Below the pieces are notes generated by a model. It ran no database searches and was not told where the DNA came from. It saw only the letters and a list, made by a program, of their open reading frames with translations. Made by a program: the position numbers and the translations under genes. DNA of 64,000 nucleotides from Gp6-AA40 sp035711805. GTDB taxonomy: Bacteria; Acidobacteriota; Vicinamibacteria; Vicinamibacterales; UBA2999. The number at the start of each line of letters is the position of its first letter. The stretch's first letter is position 1. Below are positions 1 to 7,269 of the stretch, piece by piece. The DNA lies in contig DASTBV010000192.1 of NCBI GenBank assembly GCA_035711805.1, positions 1 through 64,000 on the forward strand, read 5' to 3'.

Positions 1-234
1 GCGCGGGTGACGGCGAAGCTGCGCATGGAGAAAAAGGGCCGCGGCGGCAAGACGGTGACGGTCGTCTACGGTCTTCCGCGCAACACGGCATTCCTCAGGG
101 AGCTGGCGCAGGAGCTGAAGCGCGTATGCGGCACCGGCGGTGCACCGGGCGAGGACAGCGTGGAACTGCAGGGCGATCTGCGTGACCGCGTCCGCGACCA
201 CTTGGTGAAGAGAGGCTTCTCCGTCAAGGGATGA
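1..234 (+). CDS. SUI1/eIF1-family translation factor (YciH-like), 3' part
   Basis: The reading frame is open from the first base, so the gene probably begins before the window; a GTG at base 7 could also start it. The visible 77 residues match the SUI1/eIF1 fold of bacterial YciH: the basic stretch EKKGRGGKTVTVVYGL, then LKRVCGTGG and the closing LVKRGFSVKG. YciH proteins are usually about 100-110 residues, so roughly 30 are missing at the front. Family members bind the small ribosomal subunit and are thought to influence start-site fidelity. The stop codon overlaps the next start (ATGA), which suggests translational coupling to the cupin gene. Confidence 0.85.
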   Translation, partial: ARVTAKLRMEKKGRGGKTVTVVYGLPRNTAFLRELAQELKRVCGTGGAPGEDSVELQGDLRDRVRDHLVKRGFSVKG

Positions 235-500
235 GCAGCCGATCACCAGAGCAGCAACTACGGGATGAAGGCTTCCGCCACGTCTACGTCTGGCAGGATG
301 GCCCGAACGCCTCGTACCCCGACCACACGCACGCCGTTGACACCGCGCACATCATCCTCGAGGGCGAGATGACGCTGACCTGCGGTGGCGTGACGAGGAC
401 GTATGCCGCTGGCGAGCGCCCGCCCGACGTGCCGGCCGGCGCCGTCCATTCAGCCCGCATGGGCCCCAGGGGGTGCCGGTACATAATCGGGGAGAAGTAG
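231..500 (+). CDS. Small single-domain cupin protein
   Basis: An 89-residue protein whose ATG overlaps the stop of the SUI1 gene. It has the cupin pattern: a DHTHAVDTAHIILEGEMTLT first motif with two histidines and a glutamate, a central YAAGERPPDVPAGAVHSARM second motif, and a final strand. This is a complete minimal beta-barrel that would bind a metal and act on, or sense, a small molecule. The substrate cannot be told from the sequence. The overlap with the translation factor gene implies an operon, but no functional link is evident. Confidence 0.8.
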   Translation: MSSRSPEQQLRDEGFRHVYVWQDGPNASYPDHTHAVDTAHIILEGEMTLTCGGVTRTYAAGERPPDVPAGAVHSARMGPRGCRYIIGEK

Positions 501-507
501 GCCGCCA

Positions 508-1284
508 TTGCGCCTCCGCCTCCAGATCGTCCGCCTTCGCTCCTTCGGAGCTACGGCGGGACTCGTCGTGTTATTGCTGGCCATGGGGCTGCCGGTTGTC
601 GCCGGGCAGTTTGGCCGCTTCTTTCTCCCGCCAACGACCACCGTCGAGTACGACAGCCGCTTCGCCTTCACCCGGATCCGTTACGGCACCAGGACCGGGG
701 GCAACTTCGGGTGGGAGCACGACTACCCGCAGGCCGATCGAAACTTTGCGGCGATTCTCGACTACATGACCCATATGCGGGTGAATCTGAACGGCTCGAA
801 CATCCTCGATCTCGACGACCCGCGCATCTTCCAGAACCCGGTTATCTACCTGTCCGAGCCCGGCGGCTGGACGACCGACGACGCGGAGGCGACGAACCTG
901 CGCAAGTATCTGCTGAAGGGCGGCTTCATCATCTTCGATGACTTCGACGGGGAGCCGGAATGGCGCAATCTGGTCCGGCAGATGCGAGTCGTGCTGCCCG
1001 ATCACGAGTTCATTCAGCTCGACGTAAGCCACCCGATCTTCCAGTCCTTTTTCAGCCTTCGCACGCTCAACGTTCCGCACCCGATGCTGCGCGGGATCGA
1101 GCCGGTGTTCTACGGACTGTTCGACGACAATTCCACCTCCGGCCGCATGATGGCAATCGCCAACTTCAACAACGACATCGGCGACTACTGGGAGTGGTCG
1201 GCTGAAGGGTTGTACGGGGACGCGCCGACGGCCGACGCCTATCGCCTCGGCGTGAATTACCTGGTCTACGAGATGACTCACTAG
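508..1284 (+). CDS. DUF4159 secreted/anchored protein
   Basis: A 258-residue protein with an N-terminal hydrophobic segment (about residues 15-33) after a basic start, so it is exported or membrane-anchored. The rest matches DUF4159: the FTRIRYG opening, the GWEHDYPQADRNF block, the YLSEPGGWTT motif and the GGFIIFDDFDG motif. The domain resembles a glutamine-amidotransferase-like fold seen in gliding or aerotolerance-associated proteins; its biochemical role is not established. The start is TTG, 7 bases after the cupin stop, with a weak ribosome site. The stop codon (TAG) lies inside the terminal inverted repeat of a palindromic element that begins at 1281. Confidence 0.82.
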   Translation: MRLRLQIVRLRSFGATAGLVVLLLAMGLPVVAGQFGRFFLPPTTTVEYDSRFAFTRIRYGTRTGGNFGWEHDYPQADRNFAAILDYMTHMRVNLNGSNILDLDDPRIFQNPVIYLSEPGGWTTDDAEATNLRKYLLKGGFIIFDDFDGEPEWRNLVRQMRVVLPDHEFIQLDVSHPIFQSFFSLRTLNVPHPMLRGIEPVFYGLFDDNSTSGRMMAIANFNNDIGDYWEWSAEGLYGDAPTADAYRLGVNYLVYEMTH

Positions 1285-1365
1285 CGCGGATTTCACGTCC
1301 GTGGCGCGAACCCTGCGGGTTCGCGAGGCGAGCCTGCAAGGCTCGCCCCACGACATCCGCGCTAG
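1281..1365. repeat. Cloverleaf-like palindromic element, copy 1
   Basis: An 85-bp element bounded by a perfect 11-bp inverted repeat, CTAGCGCGGAT (1281-1291) and ATCCGCGCTAG (1355-1365). Inside is an outer stem CGTGG/CCACG (1300-1304 and 1348-1352) that encloses two hairpins: GCGAACCC-TGC-GGGTTCGC (1306-1324) and GGCGAGCCT-GCA-AGGCTCGCC (1327-1347). The left terminal repeat supplies the TAG stop of the DUF4159 gene. The folded RNA could also act as a terminator or 3'-end stabiliser. The same architecture recurs at 13934, 27747, 46123 and 46594, and in part at 31064. Confidence 0.85.
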
Positions 1366-1479
1366 GCGCATTTGAAGAATGCGATAGCAGGAATCGGGGC
1401 TCGGGCCTCAGGGATCAGGGGCACGAGCGAACCGCGGACGGAGGCCCGTCGTATTCCCGGATCGGGAGGAAGGCATTCC

Positions 1480-1878
1480 ATGCGTCTGATCCGCAGACTT
1501 CTGTTGCTCACGGTGGTTGGGGTCGCTGGCGTGGCGGCTTATGCCTATTGGTCCGACAACGGCCTGTCGCTTCGAGGAAAGGCGGCCGAGCTGGCCACGG
1601 AGGCGGCCAAGCGGAAAGCCGGCGAGTTGGCCAGCGACACGGCGGACAAGCTCGGCGACCGGGTGACCGACGCCCGTCTCACCGCGAAAATCAAGTCGAA
1701 GATGGCCCTCGACGATCACGTGAAGGCGCGCGCCATCAACGTCGACACATCGAACGGTGTGGCAACGTTGAGCGGCGTCGTCGCGTCCGCGGACGAGCGG
1801 AAGCGCGCGCTGCAGCTGGCTCGCGACACTGAAGGGATCAGCCGCGTGATCGACGAGCTGGAGGTCCGAAAGCCGTAA
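1480..1878 (+). CDS. BON-domain lipid/osmotic-stress protein
   Basis: A 132-residue protein. The chosen ATG at 1480 follows GGGAGGAAGG at good spacing. Residues 5-23 form a transmembrane or signal segment, then comes an Ala/Lys-rich helical linker (residues 30-65), then one BON domain (TDARLTAKIKSKMALD, DTSNGVATLSGVVASADER, final beta strand). BON domains bind phospholipid surfaces and occur in OsmY-type periplasmic stress proteins. Here a single BON is tethered by an N-terminal segment instead of the two BON domains of OsmY. It stands alone between the repeat at 1281 and the methyltransferase gene. Confidence 0.8.
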   Translation: MRLIRRLLLLTVVGVAGVAAYAYWSDNGLSLRGKAAELATEAAKRKAGELASDTADKLGDRVTDARLTAKIKSKMALDDHVKARAINVDTSNGVATLSGVVASADERKRALQLARDTEGISRVIDELEVRKP

Positions 1879-2042
1879 GGGTCGCCTTCCGGGCGGACGG
1901 CGCGTGCCCCAGGGCGAAGGCGGGAGCCTGTTCGGCCCGAAGCGCCATCGCAAGGCTTGCGGTGATGCAGACCGCCCAAGGTGAACCGCACGATTCTCAT
2001 GGCGCGACGTGATGGCACCGGTGACCGTATGATCTGGCTGTC

Positions 2043-2918
2043 ATGAGGAACCATATGCCGCTCCGCACGTTCGCCTCGAGCTTCGTTCTGATCGTGAGTT
2101 TTGTCACGGCCGGCAGCATCGCTCCGGCCGCGGCGCCGCCCCTCGATGCCGCGGCCCGCCAGGCAACTGCACGGCGCGTCGCCTCACGCGTTGCCATCAC
2201 CGTGCCCGCTGAGGATGCGGAGCTGACGGTCAACGGCGCCGCGGTTCCAGGCTCCGGCATGTCCAGAACGTTCGATACGGGGTTGATCGCGGAGGGGACG
2301 CACAAATACACCGTGAGCGTCACCTGGGAGCCGAACACCTACACGAAGATGACCCGCACCAAGGTCGTCACGTTCCGGGCGGGCGAGGCGGTGCGCGTCG
2401 ATCTCACGGTGGACGATCCGGCGGACCGCGTTCGCGTCATTTACGTGCCGACTCCGCCCGACGTCGCGGCGGCGATGGTCCAGCTTGCCGCGGTTCGCGA
2501 GAGCGACGTGATCTACGAGCCGGGCTGTGGGGACGCGCGGATCACCATTGCAGCCATCCGTGCGGGCGCGCGCCGCGGCATCTGCGTGGACATCGATCCG
2601 GAGCGGGCTCGTGAGTCAAAGGCAAACGTCGAGACCGCTGGTTTCGCGAACAGAATCGATGTCCGGGAAGGCGACGCCCTCGACGTCAAGAACCTCTCAG
2701 ATGTCTCGGTGGTGTTTCTCTACATGGGCGACCACTTCGACATGCTGATCAGGCCCGTTCTGTGGCGTGAGCTGAAGGTCGGATCGCGCATCGTGTCGCA
2801 CCGGTTCACGATGGGAGACTGGAAACCCGACAGGACCATCTCGGTATCCAGTGACGACGGCGTATACGACCTGCACCTGTGGACGATCACCGAAGAACTC
2901 AAACGGCGCAGTCGTTAG
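2043..2918 (+). CDS. Exported SAM-dependent methyltransferase with TIGR03000-like domain
   Basis: A 291-residue fusion. Residues 1-30 form a signal peptide (hydrophobic run FASSFVLIVSFVTAG ending near AAA). Residues 50-120 resemble the TIGR03000 beta-domain (AELTVNGAAVPGSGMSRTF, then a YTVSVTWEP strand). Residues 130-285 form a class I methyltransferase: the SAM-binding motif is YEPGCGDARITIAA and the acidic ribose contact is CVDIDPER. A methyltransferase behind a signal peptide is odd, because SAM is not expected outside the cytoplasm; the protein may stay anchored facing inward or bind another ligand. An alternative start is the ATG at 2055. The 164 bases upstream hold no recognised feature. 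Confidence 0.72.
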   Translation: MRNHMPLRTFASSFVLIVSFVTAGSIAPAAAPPLDAAARQATARRVASRVAITVPAEDAELTVNGAAVPGSGMSRTFDTGLIAEGTHKYTVSVTWEPNTYTKMTRTKVVTFRAGEAVRVDLTVDDPADRVRVIYVPTPPDVAAAMVQLAAVRESDVIYEPGCGDARITIAAIRAGARRGICVDIDPERARESKANVETAGFANRIDVREGDALDVKNLSDVSVVFLYMGDHFDMLIRPVLWRELKVGSRIVSHRFTMGDWKPDRTISVSSDDGVYDLHLWTITEELKRRSR

Positions 2919-2986
2919 AGCGTCAGTTTCCGGATCTTCGCTGTTCCGTTGCGGATGGTAATCGAACAGGAAGCGATCGAGTTGAG

Positions 2987-4243
2987 CTACTTCGGTTGAA
3001 GCCACCGCTGACGCCGCCACGTGCAGAGCGTCCGGACCAGATCCCACTTCGTCCACTCTTCGCTGTCCGGCTGAACGTTGGCCGCTGGATGTGTGATCGG
3101 CCGCCCCCGGCGATCAGGACAGGTCAGTGCCACCGACGTAATGTTGTTCGTCACGCCGTCACGTTCGTATTTGAATGTCAGCGGCTGGTAGCCCTCAGCG
3201 CCCCAGCTCTCCTCGACGGTATAGCCGTTGGCGTACGAGTTTCGACTCCAGGTCGTGTCGGCGCGTTGCGTCTCGGACTGCACGACACGCCCGTCAACGG
3301 CCTTGTACGCGAACGCGAACCAGTACGGCTCATACGCGTCGTTCGGATACGTGTTGACTTGCCTGGTGACCCGGCCGCTCTCGTCATAGGTGTTCTCGAT
3401 CAGCATGTCGGCGGTGTCGATGACCGTCATTTCGTCGCGGTCGGTGTATTTGTAGGAATTGTCCGTGCCGTCGCTGCCGACCGAGCGGGCGATGCGGCCG
3501 CGCTCGTCGTATTCGTATCGCACTTCCTCGCCGTCGCTCGCATAAGCGCGGCGGATCCGATCCTTGCCGTCGTAGTCGAACGCGATGAAGCGATCCGGCG
3601 ACGCCTCGATGCGCATCAGCCGGCCCTTGCCATCCCGTTTGTAGTCGATGCGATGGCCGTCTTCGTCGCGTTCCCACAGGATCCAGCAGACCGGCGCGTC
3701 ACCGTAGCCGCAGCCCTGAAACATCATCACCGTCCCGTCACGGCGCCGGACGGCCCACCCGGTCCCGGTCCAACCAAGCCGTGCGCCCTGCCACGCCGAC
3801 GGCGAGCTGCGGTGTTCGAACAGCGCGTTGGCGTAGGACGTGCCGGGCGATATCCGTTCGAATCGGACGGGCGCGGTATCCGGCACGACGATCTGCGCCC
3901 ACTGAAAGCGATCCGGATCGCCTTCCAGAGCGAGCCCGCCGTTATGGGTGGTGCCGATGCCGAACTCCCGCTGGACGTTGAACCCAGAGCGATAGGTTCG
4001 CCGCAGGAACAGCGTCGGCGTCCCGCGGACGATCAGGTCTTCGTCCTCGCGGAAGTACAGCCCGGTGCTGAGACTGATATAGCCCTTGTGCAGCGGCTGG
4101 TACTCCGGATCCAGATCGTGCGGCTGCGGCGTCATGGGCGCGGGCCACAGCAGCAGCAGTGCGCCGGATCGAATCGGGCCGATGAATGGGGTCGCGGCGA
4201 GAAGCGCACAGCCTGCCACCGCGCCGACGAGGAGCTTCAGCAT
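2987..4243 (-). CDS. RHS/YD-repeat protein with N-terminal anchor
   Basis: A 418-residue protein, starting at the ATG at 4243 just before a hydrophobic segment (LLVGAVAGCALLAATPFIG). After a proline-rich linker it has the domain typical of RHS N-termini (GLYFREDEDLIVRGTPTLF) and then several YD repeats such as GRLMRIEASPDRFIAFDYDG and EVRYEYDERGRIARSVGSDG. RHS proteins form beta-cocoon shells, often around a toxin. This one is short and ends without an obvious toxin domain or the usual core-terminating motif, so it looks like an orphan or reduced RHS shell. No immunity gene or secretion gene is adjacent. Confidence 0.75.
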   Translation of the reverse strand: MLKLLVGAVAGCALLAATPFIGPIRSGALLLLWPAPMTPQPHDLDPEYQPLHKGYISLSTGLYFREDEDLIVRGTPTLFLRRTYRSGFNVQREFGIGTTHNGGLALEGDPDRFQWAQIVVPDTAPVRFERISPGTSYANALFEHRSSPSAWQGARLGWTGTGWAVRRRDGTVMMFQGCGYGDAPVCWILWERDEDGHRIDYKRDGKGRLMRIEASPDRFIAFDYDGKDRIRRAYASDGEEVRYEYDERGRIARSVGSDGTDNSYKYTDRDEMTVIDTADMLIENTYDESGRVTRQVNTYPNDAYEPYWFAFAYKAVDGRVVQSETQRADTTWSRNSYANGYTVEESWGAEGYQPLTFKYERDGVTNNITSVALTCPDRRGRPITHPAANVQPDSEEWTKWDLVRTLCTWRRQRWLQPK

Positions 4244-4357
4244 CAGGCTCTCAGATGACGATTCCGAACGCGAATCACAGTTTTGTTGCTGGAAGGCCGC
4301 CCAGCGGGCCTGGACGGGCGGCAGTGCGAAAGCCATGCCCTGGAGGCTTCGGCTTCG

Positions 4358-5587
4358 TTATCGCAAGGGCTTCAGCGGCGGTGGGCGGACGATCAGGCGC
4401 TGATCGGCCGGCAGTTCGCCAAGGTGTCGCGCCTTCCACTCCATGGCCCGCCTCACGCGCGCGCGGCCCGACGGATGATCATAGAAGAACCGCTCCTCCC
4501 ATTTCCCCGGTTCAATCTTCCGGTATTCGGACAGGAGCATTGCGATCGTCGCGAAGCCATCGGGTTCGCGCGCGGCCTCGAGCCCGAAGGCATCCGCCTC
4601 TGCTTCCACCGTGCGCGCGATCGTGTTGACGAGCGGTGTCACCAGCACGCCGAGGATGACGATGACGATGGCGAAGAGTGGTGCCACGGCGGGATCGGAA
4701 ACGTCGCGGACACGCCATCGCTCGCCGAAGCGGCGAAGGAGGCGGGGGCCGAGCCACCAGAGCAAGAACATCGCCACGGCTGCGAGCGCGCTGTTGTACA
4801 GCACGAGACGTGGGAGGTGCCCGAGCACGTAGTGGCCCATCTCATGACCCATGACCGCCTTCACGCCCGACGGCATGGCCCGATTGAGCAGATTGTCGTT
4901 GAGCGAGATGCGGACGGTGGGGCCGATGCCCGACACATTGGCCGAGATGCGATCGGTCTGGCGCGACTGGTCGAACACATAGACGTCGTCCGCGGGAATT
5001 CCTTCGTCGCGCGCCATGGTCAGAATGTCATCGCGCAGCGGTCCCGGAGACATTGGCGTGTACTCGTTGAACAGTGGCGCAATGAAGACGGGAGCAATCA
5101 TGATCGCCAACACCAGTAACGCCGCTGTCGCGCCCGTGCCCCAGAGCCACCAGGTCCGCGGCGCCTTCCGAATCACGGCGAAAATGATCACGAACACGAT
5201 GGCGATGGCGATGATCGTCACGACCAGACTGATTGCCTGCTCGGCCAGCCACTGAATGAAGGTCAGGTTCATCAGGGCGAATTGTTTTTCGCGAACGAAG
5301 CCGGTATAGATGGTCCACGGAAGGGTGAGCAGCGTACCGGCGACCGCAAAAGGCACGGAATAGAGCGCCGGCTGGAGCCAGCGGCGAGACGTGATCCGCC
5401 TGGCACGCTCGCTCCATGCAGCGGACCAGCCGGTATGCAGCATCAGCCAGTAGACGAGCGCGCTGACTAACGCGCCAAAGAGGATCAGCCAGTACCCGCC
5501 TTCGAAATAGGCATCCGACCGGGCGCGGGCCGCACCCTGTAAAGCGTCGAGATAGGCCCGCGTGGCCGCTTCGACATCGAATCCCAT
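4358..5587 (-). CDS. M48 family membrane metalloprotease (Ste24/CAAX protease-like)
   Basis: A 409-residue protein with about six transmembrane segments (roughly residues 32-50, 77-92, 115-138, 150-172, plus two near 265-280 and 305-325). The zinc-binding HEMGH is at residues 248-252 in VMGHEMGHYVLGH, and the third ligand is likely in the EAEADAFGLEAA motif. This matches Ste24-type M48 proteases, which cleave membrane or prenylated-like substrates and, in bacteria, take part in membrane protein quality control. Length and topology are normal for the family. It lies four bases upstream of the beta-lactamase-like remnant on the same strand's map but is probably transcribed after it. Confidence 0.9.
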   Translation of the reverse strand: MGFDVEAATRAYLDALQGAARARSDAYFEGGYWLILFGALVSALVYWLMLHTGWSAAWSERARRITSRRWLQPALYSVPFAVAGTLLTLPWTIYTGFVREKQFALMNLTFIQWLAEQAISLVVTIIAIAIVFVIIFAVIRKAPRTWWLWGTGATAALLVLAIMIAPVFIAPLFNEYTPMSPGPLRDDILTMARDEGIPADDVYVFDQSRQTDRISANVSGIGPTVRISLNDNLLNRAMPSGVKAVMGHEMGHYVLGHLPRLVLYNSALAAVAMFLLWWLGPRLLRRFGERWRVRDVSDPAVAPLFAIVIVILGVLVTPLVNTIARTVEAEADAFGLEAAREPDGFATIAMLLSEYRKIEPGKWEERFFYDHPSGRARVRRAMEWKARHLGELPADQRLIVRPPPLKPLR

Positions 5588-5591
5588 GCTT

Positions 5592-6613
5592 CTATTCCGG
5601 ACCGTAACGTCGTGGCACAGGCAGATCGACCGCGTCCCACTTGTATTCCTGCTGGATCAGCCGCAGGACTTGCGGGACTAACGCGTCCCCGCCCGCGCCG
5701 TTCGTCATGATGGCGGCGCCGTATCCCTTGGTACTGTGTGCGAACAGGGAGGCTCGGAAGCCAAACGTGCCCCCGTTGTGCATGAAATACCAGCCCTCGC
5801 CCTGCTTCAGGATGGCAAAGCCGACGCCGTAGTTTCCAACGCCTACCGGCGTAATCATCTCCCGCGCCAGAGAGGGTGAGAGCACGCGCGACGGACGACC
5901 GCGTAGGGCAAGCTGGACCTCGATCGCGAACGTCGCCAGGTCCGTTGGCGTTGTCCAGAGTCCGGCGGCGGCCTGTTCGGGAAAGACCCCTGATCGAGCC
6001 TGAACCGCTTCTCCTGAACGGCCTTCAGCGACGCCATGGCGGCAACGGTCTTACTGATTGAACCGGCCTGGAACATCGTCCGGGTCGTGACCGGCGCGCG
6101 CGTTTCGGAATCGGCAACGCCATAGGCGAACACACGGGCCACCTTGAAGTCCTTGATCACGGCAATGCTCACGCCGGGGACGTTCGTCTGCTTGAGCAAT
6201 TGCAGAATCAGTGCGGCGTCCGACACGCTGCCGGTAAGCGTCTCGAGGCGAGTGACCCGCCGCGCAACCAGCCGGACCGGCTCGGGGGCGAGGCCGACGG
6301 CCCTGAAGACGATCTCGGAGCCCGACAGTTCGCCGGTGAGAGAGATGGGCTGCTTGTTGTCGCTGTTGACGCCGGTCAGGGTGACGAGGGTTCCCTCGAC
6401 GCGTCCGCCGCTGATTGTGATCGGAACCCCGGCCACGGTTCCGGTGATGGAAGTGCCCTCCACCATGAGGTCCATCGTGAACTGAAGAACCGCACCGTCG
6501 GGCGTCCCATCGGGCACCACGCTGACCGCGCGCCAATAGCCGGCGACGCCATTCTGCGTCTGAACGTGCTGGGTGATGAGGGCCAGCAGCATCAATGAGA
6601 GCAGCTTCTTCAC
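5592..6613 (-). pseudogene. Class C beta-lactamase-family serine hydrolase, broken by internal deletion
   Basis: The 5' part (from GTG at 6613) encodes a signal peptide, a beta-rich domain (residues about 20-115) and the start of a PF00144 serine hydrolase, with the nucleophile motif SISK in FQAGSISKTVAAMASLKA. After KRFRLDQ the frame is lost. The 3' part resumes in another frame near 5990 with VFPEQAAAGLWTTPTDLA and runs to 5592, containing the HNGG motif of the third active-site element. The roughly 120-150 residues that should carry the YxN motif are missing. An internal deletion with frameshift is the simplest explanation, so the gene is probably inactive. Confidence 0.78.
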
Positions 6614-6743
6614 AGAGGCCTGCGCGGATAGTAGCCGGTTTCCGGGAACGGGCGTACTGCTGCGCTGTCTCCGGCCGTGGACGTTACACGGCGTCGATCG
6701 CGGCATTGACATTGCCTTCAAGAATTGGCGGGAGGCAAACCCA

Positions 6744-6980
6744 ATGGGGCAGGAAAGGCGGAACATCAGGAGCCGCGCCGCGATCGTGCAGCGCGTGATC
6801 GACGGCATCGTCCAGAATCCGAGCGTCACGCTGACCGTCACCACTCTCCAGGAATGGCTGGGCGTGCCCAGCGACGGCGCGCAACGAATCCTGCAACGGT
6901 TGATCGCATCGGGCCTCGTCCGGGAAGTGCAGAGAGGGGTGTGGGCGAGAGCGGCCCTCGGCGCCCCGTCCTGGTACTGA
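6744..6980 (+). CDS. Small winged-helix-like DNA-binding protein
   Basis: A 78-residue protein from the ATG at 6744, eight bases after a GGAGG site. The central part (TLQEWLGVPSDGAQRILQRL then LVREVQRGVWAR) reads as helix-turn-helix plus wing. The whole protein aligns with the small protein at 15278-15526: QERR at the front, an RV(I/M) helix, GAQRILQRLIASGLVR against GRRILKQLALRGLVR, and a GVWARA/GWVARR wing. The pair are therefore paralogues in this window. It is likely a minimal transcription regulator. It is divergent from the broken beta-lactamase gene, with 130 bases between the starts. Confidence 0.6.
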   Translation: MGQERRNIRSRAAIVQRVIDGIVQNPSVTLTVTTLQEWLGVPSDGAQRILQRLIASGLVREVQRGVWARAALGAPSWY

Positions 6981-7082
6981 AGGTCGCCGCCGCCTCTTAC
7001 TACAACGCGAAGGTGATGGACGCCGCCGCTGGTGCCCAAAGTGGGTAGCCAGCGCGCCAGTGTCGCCGCGAACCGTTCCTAG

Positions 7083-7111
7083 TTGAACACGGGCGCGGCG
7101 ACCTCTATAGT
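7083..7111 (+). promoter_or_regulatory. Sigma-70-type promoter for the ankyrin gene
   Basis: TTGAAC (7083-7088), exactly 17 bases, then TATAGT (7106-7111), close to the TTGACA/TATAAT consensus in an otherwise very GC-rich stretch. Transcription would begin near 7118 and leave a leader of about 150 bases before the ATG at 7270. Confidence 0.6.
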
Positions 7112-7137
7112 GGGCACGGCGCGTCAGGGCGCCGCCG

Positions 7138-7251
7138 TGTCCGCGGAAAGGACTGCGTCCACCTGTTAGAGCGTCGGTTCACAAGTCCGATGAACTCTTT
7201 TCCGCCCGCGTCAGCGGACACCGGGCATGAGCGGTCCGCGCGTACGCGCGG
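7138..7251 (+). promoter_or_regulatory. Structured leader upstream of ankyrin gene
   Basis: The leader contains GTGTCCGC (7138-7145) complementary to GCGGACAC (about 7213-7220), a second nested pair GCGGAAA/TTTCCGC that shares bases with the first, and a perfect 16-bp palindrome CCGCGCGTACGCGCGG (7236-7251). The palindrome ends two bases before the ribosome site AGGAAAGGAG. Alternative pairings that could control translation are possible. No known riboswitch class was recognised. Confidence 0.4.
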
Positions 7252-7269
7252 CCAGGAAAGGAGCTCATC

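Noticed and set aside
2879..4258. 459-residue plus-strand open frame opposite the RHS gene
   Set aside because: The minus strand encodes clear YD repeats; the plus frame has no domain and overlaps the methyltransferase end.
5592..5885. Separate 97-residue gene
   Set aside because: It is the C-terminal part of the beta-lactamase-family gene, continuing in frame upstream to the deletion point.
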